DNA of 64,000 nt from Roseiarcus sp963822215 (GTDB lineage: Bacteria; Pseudomonadota; Alphaproteobacteria; Rhizobiales; Beijerinckiaceae), in NCBI GenBank assembly GCA_963822215.1, contig CAWGGX010000004.1, positions 930,001-994,000 of the forward strand, given 5' to 3'. Below, in pieces: positions 27,636 to 37,945 of the stretch (position 1 is its first letter; each line of letters starts with the position of its first letter). A program made the position numbers and the translations under genes. Below the pieces are notes generated by a model. The model was given only the letters and a program-made list of their open reading frames with translations. It did no database searches and was not told the DNA's origin.

Positions 27636-28564
27636 GCGCATCGCCGCAACGCGCCGTCCTGCCGGACGCGCGGCCGGCGAGTCTCGTCCTGCGGCTCACT
27701 CCGGATTTCGCGCTGCCCTACGTCCAACTCGCCCGGCTCGACCGGCCGGCCGGCTGGCAGCTGCTGCTCGCTCCCTGCTGGCAGGGAACGGCGCTGGCCG
27801 GGCTTGCGCTCCACCGTGGCCCCAACCTCGCTGATCTGGCGCTGTTCCTGATCGGCGCGATCGTGATGCGCGGCGCCGGCTGCACCTACAACGACATTCT
27901 CGATCGCAAGCTCGACGCCGGCGTCGAGCGCACCCGCAACCGGCCACTGGCCTCGGGCCGGGTCAGCGTCAAGGCGGCGGTCGTCTTTCTTGTCGTCCAG
28001 GCGCTCGTCGGTTTCGTGGTGCTCTTGAGCTTCAACCGCTTCTCGATCGGCCTCGGGATCGCCTCGCTCGCCATCGTCGCCGTCTATCCGCTGATGAAGC
28101 GGGTGACGTCCTGGCCGCAGGCGGTGCTCGGCCTCGCTTTCTCCTGGGGCGCCCTGATGGGCTGGGCGGCGAGTTTCGCGGGCCTCGCGCTTAGCCCCAT
28201 CCTGCTCTACGTGTCCGCGTTTTGCTGGACAATCGGCTACGACACGATCTACGCCATGCAGGACGCGCGCGACGACGCCATCGTCGGCATCCGGTCGACG
28301 GCGCGCCTGTTCGCCGGACATGCCCGGCTCGGGGTCGGGCTCTTCTACGGCGCGGCCGCCGCCCTCGCGCTGATCGCGATCGCGCTCGTTGGCGGCGGAT
28401 GGATCGCGTGGATCGGCTGGGCCGCCTACGCCGCCCACCTCGGCTGGCAGCTGTCGAGGGTCGAGGGCGCCGACGCCGCGACAGCGCTAAAGCTCTTCCG
28501 CTCCAACCGCGACGCCGGGCTGCTGCTGTTTGCCGGGATCGCGGCCCAGGGGTGGACGGGGTAG
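27632..28564 (+). CDS. ubiA: UbiA-family prenyltransferase (probable 4-hydroxybenzoate polyprenyltransferase)
   Basis: A 310-residue inner-membrane enzyme with about eight TM segments that attaches the polyprenyl chain to 4-hydroxybenzoate in ubiquinone synthesis. The first Asp-rich motif is YNDILDRKLDAGVERTRNRPL and the second YAMQDARDDAIVGIRSTA, both complete. LARLDRPAGWQLLLAPCWQGTALA is the usual N-terminal region. TTG 27632 overlaps the preceding stop. Another UbiA function (haem or chlorophyll side chain) is less likely from the motif details. Confidence 0.9.
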   Translation: MSASPQRAVLPDARPASLVLRLTPDFALPYVQLARLDRPAGWQLLLAPCWQGTALAGLALHRGPNLADLALFLIGAIVMRGAGCTYNDILDRKLDAGVERTRNRPLASGRVSVKAAVVFLVVQALVGFVVLLSFNRFSIGLGIASLAIVAVYPLMKRVTSWPQAVLGLAFSWGALMGWAASFAGLALSPILLYVSAFCWTIGYDTIYAMQDARDDAIVGIRSTARLFAGHARLGVGLFYGAAAALALIAIALVGGGWIAWIGWAAYAAHLGWQLSRVEGADAATALKLFRSNRDAGLLLFAGIAAQGWTG

Positions 28565-29047
28565 GCTCGACGGGCTATCGTCCGCGCCCGAAAGAGAGGG
28601 CGCGCCGTCCGGCGGCGTCGACATCGGCGCCGGCGCGAGCCAGACCAAATCCGGCGGCCTCCCACGCCTTGCAGCCTTGGCAGCTACCTCATGATTTCAA
28701 TGGCTTAGGCGCACAAATCTGTCACAAAGTCGCAGTGCGCCTCCCGTGTCGCCTGCTGCGCCCCTCGTAAGGCCGGGCGGCGTTTGGCGTCTCAACCACG
28801 TAATAGCAAAATAATCTTGTGATTTAGTCTCCATTCCGCCGAAATCGGGCAGCCCTCAGCGACCGCCGCGCCGAAAGCGCTTGCGCCCGAACCTGACCGC
28901 TTCAAGAAAGTCGCGCCTTTGCTCGGATTGACACTCGGAATGCCGGAGCCCACCTGTGCGGAAGTTCGTCGCGCCGGTTCCGACCTTACGCATCGACCGA
29001 ACGCGGGCCGTTGCGGGCGAGCGCGAGCGAAGCGACGGAGAGATCTT
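28565..29047 (+). other. intergenic region before the adenylate cyclase
   Basis: No gene is supported. The frame of the cyclase stays open back to 28919 but its upstream part is Arg-rich and lacks a ribosome binding site. AT-richer DNA at about 28795-28830 (AAAATAATCTTGTGATT) may hold the cyclase promoter. No repeat or RNA was recognised. Confidence 0.4.
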
Positions 29048-30232
29048 ATGACGCTGGATGCGCCGGTCGGCGCCGGCCCGGAAGGGAGCGCCGTCATACG
29101 CTGGCTGATGACGGAAGGCCGCCGTACTCTGGACCCGAAAAGCTTTCTCGAAAACTTCGCCATGCGCCTGATCGAAGTCGGGATCGACGTTTCGCGAATC
29201 ACCACCGGCGTTCCGGTCCTGCACCCGCAACTCTACTCCTACAGCGGCCTCTGGGAGCAGGGGAAGGGCGTGACGGTGCGGCTTTACCGTGCGGACGCCA
29301 GCCAGGACGCCATTCTGGCGAACAGCCCGATCAAGAGCGCCTATGAGGGCAGGCCGTTTCGCAGCCGGCTTGCGGGCCCCGCCGCGGAAGGGGAATATCC
29401 TATTCTCACCGATCTGCGGGGCGCCGGCGTGACCGACTATGTCGTTCTCCCCGTGCCGTTTAGCGACGGAACCAACAAGGCCTTGTCGCTCGCCACGGCT
29501 CGGGAGGGCGGATTTTCGGACGACGAACTCGACTTGTTCGCCGCGATGACCCCTGCCGTCGCCGCAAATCTTGAGATTCAGGCGTTGCGGCGCATGGCGC
29601 GCACGCTTCTCGACACCTATGTCGGCCGCCAGTCCGGCGGCCGGGTTCTCGCCGGACAGATCCGGCGCGGCATGGGCGAGACGATCCGCGCCGTGATCTG
29701 GCTCTCGGACCTGCGCGGCTTCGCCAGCCTGTCCGAAAGCCTGCCGCGCGACGCGTTGATCGAGCTGCTCAATCAATATTTCGGCCCGATGTGCAATGCG
29801 GTCGAGGCGAATGGGGGCGAGGTGCTCAAATTCATCGGCGACGCCATGCTGGCGATCTTTCCCGTCGGGGACGATGCGGTCGCCGCCAGCCGCAATGCTC
29901 TCGCCGCTGTCCGAACGGCGATGGCCGCCGTGGATAAGGAGAACGAGCGGCGCGGCGCCGCCGGTGCGCCGAGGATTCATTATGGCCTGGCGCTGCACGT
30001 CGGCGATGTCCTGTACGGCAACATCGGCGGCGACGCGCGGCTCGACTTCACGGTGATCGGACCCGCGGTCAATCTCACCTCGCGCATCGAGTCGCTGTGC
30101 AAAGCCCTCGATCGCTCGCCCTTGCTTTCGGCGGATTTCGTTCGCCTAAGCGGGGTGGAAGCCGAGATTTTGGGGGAGTTCGAGCTCAAGGGCGTCGGGG
30201 AGAAGCAGCGAATTTTTGGCTTGAGGGAATGA
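29048..30232 (+). CDS. class III adenylate cyclase with N-terminal sensor-like region
   Basis: A 394-residue cytosolic cyclase making cAMP. Residues 1-200 resemble a GAF-like sensory region found in rhizobial cyclases (SRITTGVPVLHPQLYSYSG and DYVVLPVPFSDG). The catalytic domain (about 215-394) has both metal-binding Asp (WLSDLRGFASLSE and EVLKFIGDAMLAIFP), and DFTVIGPAVNLTSRIE with the substrate-recognition Asp and the transition-state Asn/Arg pair, so it looks active. ATG 29048 follows GGAGAG. A second, much larger cyclase is encoded at 56121-59540. Confidence 0.93.
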   Translation: MTLDAPVGAGPEGSAVIRWLMTEGRRTLDPKSFLENFAMRLIEVGIDVSRITTGVPVLHPQLYSYSGLWEQGKGVTVRLYRADASQDAILANSPIKSAYEGRPFRSRLAGPAAEGEYPILTDLRGAGVTDYVVLPVPFSDGTNKALSLATAREGGFSDDELDLFAAMTPAVAANLEIQALRRMARTLLDTYVGRQSGGRVLAGQIRRGMGETIRAVIWLSDLRGFASLSESLPRDALIELLNQYFGPMCNAVEANGGEVLKFIGDAMLAIFPVGDDAVAASRNALAAVRTAMAAVDKENERRGAAGAPRIHYGLALHVGDVLYGNIGGDARLDFTVIGPAVNLTSRIESLCKALDRSPLLSADFVRLSGVEAEILGEFELKGVGEKQRIFGLRE

Positions 30233-30280
30233 CGTCTTGCCCTCACCCTGCCGCCGCAGCCCGTGGAAAGACCGGCGTCT

Positions 30281-30330
30281 CCTTCCCCTCAGGAGGAAGG
30301 TGGCCGCGAAAGCGGCCGGATGAAGGCTTG
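30281..30330. repeat. REP-like hairpin, possible terminator
   Basis: CTTCCCCTCAGGAGGAAG followed by GGCCGCGAAAGCGGCC (30302-30317, 6-bp stem with GAAA loop) and GGATGAAGG. It is the same repeat class as at 14503-14614 and lies between the convergent cyclase and lhr genes. Confidence 0.65.
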
Positions 30331-30413
30331 CGGCGCGATTCGATCAGAATTTATCCCGCTCTAGATCTTGCTCGACTGTGCCGAATGTAGCCGCAACGAC
30401 GGCGTTTGCCGCC

Positions 30414-33400
30414 CTATGCCAGGCTGGCGATCAAGCCCGATGCGGACGAGCGCATGAGGCGGCGCTCCGCCTCCCACCGATCGGAGCCGGCGAGATCGAA
30501 GTCGAGCTGCACGGCGCGCCCCGACAAGGAGGCGACCGGCACGCCATCCCGATAGACGACGCGGTTGGCCGTTAACCCGGCGATCCGGGCGCCCGGGGTC
30601 ATGACGCCGACGAGGTTGAGTGGATCGGCGGCCGACAGCGACACCCATCGGCCGTCGTTGGGCCGGCGGCGCACCTCGCGCATCGCGGCGATCGCCTCGG
30701 GCAGAGCGAATTGCTCCCCCGTGACCCCGGCGACGAATCGGCCGCCCCGGATCTCGCCCCGGCTCTCGAGCCGCCGATAGATGCGGGCCAGGTCGCGCCA
30801 CGGCGGCAGCCACGCCGCCTCGCGCGCCATCAGTCGCCAGAACACCACGCCGTAGCGGCCAAGCAACGTTCGCGCGACGTGTTCGACCGCGGCGGCTCTC
30901 GCGTCGTCGCCGGCCGCCGGGGCGATGCGGCGCACGACGCCCCAGCGGCCGCCGCTCTCGATGGCGAAAGGCAGCACCCGGCCGCGGCGCTTCAGGCCGG
31001 AATGCGGCTTTCGCTGGCTCGACGGCGTCAGCAGGGCGCGCAAGCCGGCAAACCCGTCGGACGTGACGAGCCCCTGAGCGACGAGTTCGCCGAGCGCCTG
31101 CTCGACCTCGGCGCGGAGCATCCGGGTCGCATCGACGAGTTCATCAAAAAACAGGGCGCCGTGGCTCCGCAAAACGTCCAGCACCGCCTCGGCCCGGCCG
31201 CCGAGCGTCGGCGCCCCGGGCTGAGGTGCGAGCAACGTCCAGAGCCCGATGCGACGACGGTCGATGAGGGCGATCGGCGTCGCGGGCACGGGCGAAACGG
31301 AGCGCCCTCCGTCGCCAGCGCCAGCAGCTGGCGTCAGCCGTGTCCAGGCGACTCGACCCGCCTGACACTGCGCGTCGAGCCAGGACATTTGATACGCTTT
31401 CAGGCGCGCCGACAGGATCTCCGTCTCCCACGCCCGCGCCGGCGCTTCGAACCCTTCCAGCATTGCGAGGACCCGCGGCAGCGCGTCCGGTCCTTCAAGT
31501 CGCGCGTCGTCGTCAACATGCTGCCAATCGAACAGAAAGCGGAGGAAATCGCGCGCCCCCACCGGCTCGATCTCGGCCCGCAAACGGTTCACGGTGCGAC
31601 GGTGCATGCGGGCGACCAGTCGGCGGTCGCACCATTGCTCGTCATTCACGCCGGGATCGAAGTGGCCGCGCAGGATTGCGCCGTCCGCTTCGAGCGCGGC
31701 CAGCGTGGCGGCGATCGCCGCCGGCTCCAGGCCCAGCGATGCGGCAAGCACAGTCGCCGTGACGGGGCCAGACCCTTCCAACCGGCCGCGCAGGATGGCC
31801 ACGCGCGCCTCTTCGGCGGTCCAGGTCTTTCCGGCGCCGTCCGACTGCAGAGCGATTTCAGGCTGAATCCGCAGATCCGGCCACAGCGCGCGGAATTCGT
31901 TCGCCCGCTCGGCTGACGCCCAAAGCGTTGCGTGGGGGGTGGCAATCCGGGTCGCCCGCCCATCCGCCGCCAGCGCGTTCAGCCAGTTCACCCAGGCCGG
32001 GTCGCGCCGCGCTTCCGCTTCGGTCACGAAGCCCAGCCACAGCAGCGCGTCGTGCATCTCCTCTGAATTGACCGGGTCGGGCCAGGCCTCGGCGCGCACC
32101 GCCTCGACGGCCTGGGGGTCGAGCTGGCCGAGATCGGACACGCTTTGTGGGTCCTGCCATCGGCGCGCCATCACCGCCTGCGTCCGGCGCTCTTCGAGCG
32201 GCGCGTCGTCGAGGAAGGCGTAGGGCTTGGCCGAGAGGGCCTCTAGCGCGAGCGGCGAGGGCTGGGTCAGGTCGCGACAGACGGCGCCGACCTCGCCCGC
32301 TTCGAGGCGGCCGAGCAGCCGTTCGAGCCCCTCGATGTCCATGGCCTCGTGCAGGCAGTCGGAGACCGCCTGATTGACGAGCGGATGGTCGGGGACCTCC
32401 CGGTCGCCGGTCAGGTTTTCGAAACAGGCGATTTGGTCGGGGAAGACCGCCGCGATCAGATCCTCGGCCTGCATGCGCAGGATCTGCGGCGGCACCTTCT
32501 TGCCCGCGCGGAAGCGCGGCAGCGCAAGCGACACGCCCGCCGCCCAACGCCAGCGCGCGGCGAACATCGGCGCATCGAGCATCGCCTGCACGAGCAGCGG
32601 CCTGACGGTTTTCGCGTTGAGATAGCGCGGGACATCTTCGAGCGCGAAACTGTGCGCCGCGGTCAGCGACAGCACGATGGCGTCTTCGGTCGCGGCCGCC
32701 TGCAGCTCGAAATTGAACTTGCGGCAGAAACGCTTGCGCAGCGCGAGGCCCCATGCCCGATTGAGACGGCTGCCATAGGACGAATGAATGACGAGCTGCA
32801 TTCCGCCCGACTCGTCGAAGAAGCGCTCGAGCGCGACGACCTCCTGGGTCGGCAGGACGCCAAGCGCGGCGAGAGCGGCGGAGAGATATTCGGCGATGGC
32901 ATCGGCCGCCGTCGCGCCGACGCCGACCTCGGCTTCGAGGCAACGCTTGAGCGCGGCCCCCGACGGATCGGCGCGCAGGCGCGCCTCGGCTTCCGCGCGG
33001 AGACGCGAGACGGAGCCCGATAGCGCGTCCGTCCGGCCCGGCGCCTCGCCGAGCCAGAACGGAAGATTCGGCGGCTGGCCCTTCGCGTCCTCGACCCGGA
33101 CGGTCCCGCGCTCGACTCTCAGGATGCGGTAGGAGGCGTTGCCGAGCTGGAACACGTCGCCAGACAGGCTCTCGACGGCGAAGTCCTCGTTGACGCTGCC
33201 GATGACATGGTTTTCCGGCTCGAGCAGCACCTGATAATCGGCGGTGTCGGGGATCGCGCCGCCGGAGGTCAGCGCGGTCGTCCGCGCGCCGCGCCGGCCG
33301 CGCAGCACGCCGTGGACCGCGTCGCGGTGGATCAGCGTCCCGCGCCGGCCGACGCGGGTGGCGAAGCCCTCGGAGAGGGTGCGGACAACGGCGTCGAAAT

Positions 33401-34847
33401 CGACGCGCGCGAGGTCCCGATACGGCCAGGCGCGGCGAAGGCGGTCGAATAGCTCCGCCTCCTTCCAGTCCTGCGCCGCGACCTCGGCGACGATCTGCTG
33501 GGCAAGGACGTCGAGCGGCTGGGCCGGAATGGCGAGCCGGTCAAGCTCGCCGCGCCGGACGCTGTCGAACAGCGCCGCGCATTCGATCAGATCGTCGCGC
33601 GAAAGGGGAAAGAGCCTCCCCTTGGGCGTGCCGTCGATCGCATGGCCCGAGCGGCCGACCCGCTGCAGGAAGGTCGCGATCGAGCGCGGCGAGCCGAGCT
33701 GGCAGACAAGGTCGACGTCGCCGATGTCGATCCCAAGCTCGAGCGAGGCGGTAGCGATCATCGCCCTCAAGTCACCGCTCTTGAGCCGCTGCTCGGCGGC
33801 AAGACGGCGCTCCTTGGCCATGCTGCCGTGATGGGTGGCCACCGCATCCTCGCCGAGCCGGTCGGTGAGCTCGCGCGCGACACGCTCGCTCATGCGGCGG
33901 GTGTTGACGAAGACGAGCGTCGTCCTGTGGTCGCGAATAAGGGCGGCGAGCCGTTCGTAGACCTGGGTCCAGACTTCGTTGGACATGACCGCTTCGAGCG
34001 GCGAGTCCGGCGTCTCGATCGCGAGATCGCGCGGCCTCTGATGGCCCGAATCGACAATTGCAACCTCGGCCGCTGGATCGCCCCTCTCGTTGGCGCCAAT
34101 CAGGAGGTTCGCCACTTCGCGGATCGGGTTCTGGGTGGCCGAGAGCCCGATGCGCTGAAGGCGGTCGCCGGTGAGGGCGGACAGGCGTTCGAGCGAAAGC
34201 GCGAGATGCGCGCCGCGCTTGTTCGGCGCGACGGCGTGGATCTCGTCAAGGATCACCGTCTTCGTCGTGGCCAGCATTTGGCGTCCGGACTCGGAGCCAA
34301 GCAGCACGTAGAGCGACTCGGGCGTCGTCACGAGGATGTGGGGCGGGCTTCGGCGCATGCGGGCGCGCTCGTTGGCCGCGGTGTCGCCGGTCCGAACCAG
34401 CGTGCGAATGGCCACGTCGGGAAACCCGTTCCGCGCCAGCTCGCGCCTGATGCCTTCGACCGGCGCCTCGAGATTGCGGTGGATGTCGTTACTGAGCGCC
34501 TTGAGCGGCGAGACGTAAACGACCTGCACAGCGTTCGCCAGCGTCCCGTCGAGACCCTGGCGGACAAGATCGTCGATTGCGGCGAGAAAGGCGGCGAGCG
34601 TCTTGCCCGAGCCGGTCGGCGCGGCGATCAACGTGTGCCGCCTGGCCTTGATCGCGGGCCAAGCGTCGGCCTGGGCCGGACTCGGGGCGCGAAACGCGCC
34701 CGCAAACCATGCCGCCATGGCGGGGTGGAAGAGGTCGGCCGGAGCAGACTCCGCGCCCGCATGGCCGGCCGCGGCCGGCCGGGCCTGGCCGCTTGCCGGC
34801 TGAGCGCGTCTGTCGTCAACCTGGGCCGAGGATCGCAATGCGCTCAC
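30414..34847 (-). CDS. lhr: Lhr-type large ATP-dependent helicase
   Basis: A 1477-residue SF2 helicase. Motif I APTGSGKTLAAFLAA (about residues 74-88), Ia YVSPLKALSNDI, Ib TTPESLYVLL, motif II LDEIHAVA, motif III GLSATQNP, and motifs V-VI with QLGSPRSIATFLQRVGRSGH; then the winged-helix and Lhr-specific core, and a long C-terminal domain. Full-length Lhr unwinds RNA:DNA hybrids and branched DNA in repair. GTG 34847 is the start of the open frame; the ribosome binding site is ambiguous. No lesion seen across 4.4 kb. Confidence 0.95.
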   Translation of the reverse strand: MSALRSSAQVDDRRAQPASGQARPAAAGHAGAESAPADLFHPAMAAWFAGAFRAPSPAQADAWPAIKARRHTLIAAPTGSGKTLAAFLAAIDDLVRQGLDGTLANAVQVVYVSPLKALSNDIHRNLEAPVEGIRRELARNGFPDVAIRTLVRTGDTAANERARMRRSPPHILVTTPESLYVLLGSESGRQMLATTKTVILDEIHAVAPNKRGAHLALSLERLSALTGDRLQRIGLSATQNPIREVANLLIGANERGDPAAEVAIVDSGHQRPRDLAIETPDSPLEAVMSNEVWTQVYERLAALIRDHRTTLVFVNTRRMSERVARELTDRLGEDAVATHHGSMAKERRLAAEQRLKSGDLRAMIATASLELGIDIGDVDLVCQLGSPRSIATFLQRVGRSGHAIDGTPKGRLFPLSRDDLIECAALFDSVRRGELDRLAIPAQPLDVLAQQIVAEVAAQDWKEAELFDRLRRAWPYRDLARVDFDAVVRTLSEGFATRVGRRGTLIHRDAVHGVLRGRRGARTTALTSGGAIPDTADYQVLLEPENHVIGSVNEDFAVESLSGDVFQLGNASYRILRVERGTVRVEDAKGQPPNLPFWLGEAPGRTDALSGSVSRLRAEAEARLRADPSGAALKRCLEAEVGVGATAADAIAEYLSAALAALGVLPTQEVVALERFFDESGGMQLVIHSSYGSRLNRAWGLALRKRFCRKFNFELQAAATEDAIVLSLTAAHSFALEDVPRYLNAKTVRPLLVQAMLDAPMFAARWRWAAGVSLALPRFRAGKKVPPQILRMQAEDLIAAVFPDQIACFENLTGDREVPDHPLVNQAVSDCLHEAMDIEGLERLLGRLEAGEVGAVCRDLTQPSPLALEALSAKPYAFLDDAPLEERRTQAVMARRWQDPQSVSDLGQLDPQAVEAVRAEAWPDPVNSEEMHDALLWLGFVTEAEARRDPAWVNWLNALAADGRATRIATPHATLWASAERANEFRALWPDLRIQPEIALQSDGAGKTWTAEEARVAILRGRLEGSGPVTATVLAASLGLEPAAIAATLAALEADGAILRGHFDPGVNDEQWCDRRLVARMHRRTVNRLRAEIEPVGARDFLRFLFDWQHVDDDARLEGPDALPRVLAMLEGFEAPARAWETEILSARLKAYQMSWLDAQCQAGRVAWTRLTPAAGAGDGGRSVSPVPATPIALIDRRRIGLWTLLAPQPGAPTLGGRAEAVLDVLRSHGALFFDELVDATRMLRAEVEQALGELVAQGLVTSDGFAGLRALLTPSSQRKPHSGLKRRGRVLPFAIESGGRWGVVRRIAPAAGDDARAAAVEHVARTLLGRYGVVFWRLMAREAAWLPPWRDLARIYRRLESRGEIRGGRFVAGVTGEQFALPEAIAAMREVRRRPNDGRWVSLSAADPLNLVGVMTPGARIAGLTANRVVYRDGVPVASLSGRAVQLDFDLAGSDRWEAERRLMRSSASGLIASLA

Positions 34848-34984
34848 CCTCTCGTGCGCGCCGAGCCGCGCGCTTTGGCTCGATCACCATCAGTCATGAC
34901 GCCATGATATGGCGTCTCCCGCCGCGAATGCGAGGGTACGCCGAGGGCTCGCAACGGTTGCGCGCGGGGGACCCGACGAAGGAC

Positions 34985-36316
34985 TTAACGGGCGTTGCTC
35001 GTAAAACGACGAGCGGCGTCGCTCCCACGGCGCATTCGGGCGACCTCCGCCCGCAACGCCCCGACCAGGTAGAGCGACCCGGTAACCAGGAGCCAGGCGT
35101 CGGTCGTCTCGGCAAGCTCCGCGCCGCGCCGGAACGCGCGCTTCGGGTCGGGCTCGACCTCGCTCGCGATCCCAAGCGAGGCCGCGATCGCATGCAACTC
35201 GTCCGCCGGGAGGCCGCGCGTCGCCGACGGCACGCTGGTGGCGATGATCGCGGAAGCGCGGTTGCCGAGCTCGGTCAGGAACCCGTGAGCATCCTTGTCC
35301 CGGGCGAGCGCCACGACGGCGACGCAAGGGCCGGCAAGCTCCGGCGCGCGGGCGAGATCGCGCAAGACCGCGGCGATGTTGAATGGCACATGCGCGCCGT
35401 CGAGCACGATGGGCAGCGGCCGAATCCCGCCGTCGAGCGTGAAGCGCTCCATCCGGCCGACGAGGCGCGCGCGAGCCCGCGTTTCGGCGTCGAGCAAGGC
35501 CGCGCCGACCGGCGCCCCGGCGCGGGTGGTCACGCCCTTGCGGCCGAGCGCGTCGAGCACGGCGCCGGCGAGCGCCACGTTCGTCTCCTCGATCGTCGCG
35601 CCTTCGCCCGCCTCGCTCACGACGACGTCGCAGCCGAGCGCGCGCGCCCGCGCGTGCGCCACGCGGCCCGCCTCGTCGTCGGCCGCAAGCGTCGTCACCA
35701 GGATCGCGCCGGGCTTCAAAATGCCGGCCTTTTCGCTGGCGATCGCCGCCCGCGTCACGCCGAGAATCTCGGTGTGCTCGAGCCCGATATTGGTCACGAC
35801 CGCGACCTCGCCGTCGACGATGTTGGTCGAGTCGAGCCGTCCGCCCAGACCCACCTCGACGATCGCCCATTCGACGCTGGCCCCGCGAAAGATGACGAAG
35901 GCCGAGAGCGTCACGAGATCGAACCAGGTCGCCTCGGCCGCCGCGGTCCCGTCGCGCCGCGCCGCTTCGTAGGCGTCGAGGGCTTCGGTCAGGCCACGCG
36001 CCAGCGTCTCCGGATCGACGTCCCGGCCCATGAGGCTAACGCGCTCGGTCACCCGCTCGACATGCGGCGAGGCGTAACGGCCGACCCTTAAGTCCGCGCC
36101 GGCGAGCGCCGCCTCGATCAGCGCCGAAACGGAGCCCTTGCCCTTGGTGCCTGCGACGTGGACCGCGCGGAACGCCTTTTGCGGGTCGCCCAGCCGGGCG
36201 GCAAGATCGCGCGCCGGCTCGAGCCCGACCCGCATGCGGTTGCGCGGCCGGCGCTCCCAGTCGGTCAACGCGTCGAGCCGCGCCATCGCCGCGGCAAGCT
36301 TGGGGTTCTCAGCCAT
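34985..36316 (-). CDS. folC: folylpolyglutamate/dihydrofolate synthase
   Basis: A 443-residue Mur-ligase-like ATP enzyme that adds glutamate to folates. P-loop VAGTKGKGSVSALIE (about residues 53-67), YASPHVERVTERVSL, VEVGLGGRLDSTNIV, TNIGLEHTEILG, and SEKAGILKPGA all fit FolC. ATG 36316 (MAENPKLAAAM) is preferred over a TTG 11 codons upstream. It lies downstream of phoU in the same orientation with a 97-bp gap. Confidence 0.96.
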   Translation of the reverse strand: MAENPKLAAAMARLDALTDWERRPRNRMRVGLEPARDLAARLGDPQKAFRAVHVAGTKGKGSVSALIEAALAGADLRVGRYASPHVERVTERVSLMGRDVDPETLARGLTEALDAYEAARRDGTAAAEATWFDLVTLSAFVIFRGASVEWAIVEVGLGGRLDSTNIVDGEVAVVTNIGLEHTEILGVTRAAIASEKAGILKPGAILVTTLAADDEAGRVAHARARALGCDVVVSEAGEGATIEETNVALAGAVLDALGRKGVTTRAGAPVGAALLDAETRARARLVGRMERFTLDGGIRPLPIVLDGAHVPFNIAAVLRDLARAPELAGPCVAVVALARDKDAHGFLTELGNRASAIIATSVPSATRGLPADELHAIAASLGIASEVEPDPKRAFRRGAELAETTDAWLLVTGSLYLVGALRAEVARMRRGSDAARRFTSNAR

Positions 36317-36413
36317 CGCCCGCACGTAAGGGAAAACGCTCAGGCGCAAGCCCGCTTGAGGTCGCCGGGCCGCGCATGAAAGGGCGATCCGTTACGCGGA
36401 ATCCTCGATCGCG

Positions 36414-37136
36414 TCAAAAGTCGTCGGCGGCGACGACCGGATCGAGGCTGGCCATTCCCCGGCCCCTGGGGCGGTCGTCCTCGACCGTCACGCCCGTGAT
36501 CAGATACATGACGGTCTCGGCGATATTGGTCGCGTGATCGCCGATGCGCTCGATCGCCTTGGAGACCGACATGACGTTGGCGCAGAAGCTGATCGCGCGC
36601 GGGTCTTCGATCATCTCGTTCAGAAGGTCGCTGAAGACGGAGCCCTCGAGGGAATCGAGATCGGCGTCGCGCATCCATGCGCTGCGCGCGCGCTCCGCGT
36701 CTCTCGCCGCATAGGCGTCGAGCGCGTCCTTGAGAAGCTCGTCCGCCAGGGCGCCCATGTGTCTCAGGCCGACGATCGCACGGGGAGCGCGCGTCATCGA
36801 GGCGGTTTTCACGGTCCGCCTGGCGATCTCCTGAGCGTGCGCGCCGACCCGGCCGAGGTCGCCTGCGATGCGAATGGCCGAAACCACCTCGCGAAGGTCA
36901 TCGGCGACCGGCGCGCGACGCGCGATCGTCAGCATGGCGTCGGACTCGATCTGACGCTGCAGGGAGGCGACGCGCGCGCTCATGGCGACGACGTCGAGCG
37001 CGCGCGCGACGTCGGCGGCCGCGATGGACTCGAGCGCGTCGACGACCATGTGACGGACGAGACCGCCCGTGTCGCGAATGGCGTCGGCGAGCGCCTTCAG
37101 TTCCCTGTCGTAGGCCTTGACGGTGTGGTCGGTCAC
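36414..37136 (-). CDS. phoU: phosphate signalling protein PhoU
   Basis: A 240-residue all-helical cytoplasmic protein of two three-helix PhoU repeats: HTVKAYDRELKALADAIRDTGGLV at the start, RVGAHAQEIARRTV in repeat one and ERIGDHATNIAETVMYLITG in repeat two. It modulates the PhoR-PstSCAB phosphate response. GTG 37136 follows GAGGGG. The pst genes that usually accompany it are not in the window, so it is detached from its operon here. Confidence 0.94.
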   Translation of the reverse strand: MTDHTVKAYDRELKALADAIRDTGGLVRHMVVDALESIAAADVARALDVVAMSARVASLQRQIESDAMLTIARRAPVADDLREVVSAIRIAGDLGRVGAHAQEIARRTVKTASMTRAPRAIVGLRHMGALADELLKDALDAYAARDAERARSAWMRDADLDSLEGSVFSDLLNEMIEDPRAISFCANVMSVSKAIERIGDHATNIAETVMYLITGVTVEDDRPRGRGMASLDPVVAADDF

Positions 37137-37405
37137 GGCGCTACCCCTCGCAAAAGCCGGGTGACGGATGGAGTTGCCACGAGGACTGTTCGATTTCAAC
37201 CCTGAAAGCAGCCGTCCGCGCCGCCAGGAAAGCCAGCGCGCGGCGCGCCCCTTCCACCCTCCCCGTTTCGCTTTCGCTACACGGGGGATGGATCGGGATT
37301 TCCCTGCTAGCCCGCATTTCTCACGTTTAGGGGCGCATCGGGCCGCCGAATCAGGCAAAAGTTGTTTTGCGAGAACGACTTGCGCCGGTTTGGAGGGGTG
37401 GCCCG

Positions 37406-37725
37406 ATGCAAACGAAGCGTAGCGCAGAAGCGAGCGTGTTTGTACGGGTCGAAGGCCGACCGGCGGTGGCCGAGTTCGACGGCGGCGTGCTGACGTCGGA
37501 CGCGGGTGGTCTGCTTTTGGGCGCGGCCGATCGAACGATTGATCTGGTCCGGCGGCTTGCTGCATGGTTCGTCGACGCCAGGGACGCGAAGTTGGTCGAG
37601 CGCTCTGTCGCCACGCTGGTCGGGCAGCGCGTGTTCGGCATCGCGCTCGGCTACGAGGATCTGAACGATCACGACGAGCTTCGTCACGACCCGGTAATGG
37701 CGGTGCTGGCGGGCAAACTCCGCCT
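37406..37725 (+). pseudogene. IS1380-family transposase, 5' fragment
   Basis: ATG 37406 after GGAGGGGTGG begins a typical IS1380 transposase N-terminus: VAEFDGGVLTSDAGGLLLG, AAWFVDARD, and VFGIALGYEDLNDHDELRHD, to VLAGKL at about residue 105. Homology then stops and the frame enters an unrelated inverted-repeat sequence. Only about a quarter of a normal transposase remains, so it is inactive. Just upstream (about 37300) is half of the TTCCCTGCTAGC palindrome of the dispersed repeat, suggesting nested or adjacent insertions. Confidence 0.85.
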
Positions 37726-37759
37726 TTGTCCGTGTTCTGCGGTCGGCGTCTCTTGGCGG

Positions 37760-37945
37760 CCAAGCTTGAGCTTGTCGAAGGACGGAAGAAGGGCTGGGGA
37801 AGACGGTTGCGGCGGGTGAGGCTGGCAGCAAACCGCGCCGCTGCGCCGATGGCGTCTTCGCCTCCACCGTGGCTCCCTCATCCGGCGCTCCGCGCCACCT
37901 TCTCCCGTCCTTCGACAAGCTCAGGATGACGGGGAGAAGGACGAA
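37760..37945. repeat. mosaic of REP-like and inverted repeats
   Basis: TTGAGCTTGTCGAAGGACGG (about 37767-37786) is repeated inverted as CCGTCCTTCGACAAGCTCAGGA at about 37908-37928, inside a CTCATCCGG...CCTTCTCCC / GGGGAGAAGG REP-like repeat that it splits. No gene is supported in 37726-38040. Confidence 0.6.

Noticed and set aside
27770..27795. CTCCCTGCTGGCAGGGAA match to the dispersed palindrome inside the ubiA-like gene
   Set aside because: It encodes conserved UbiA residues (LLLAPCWQGTALA) in frame and lacks the flanking repeat blocks; taken as coincidence.
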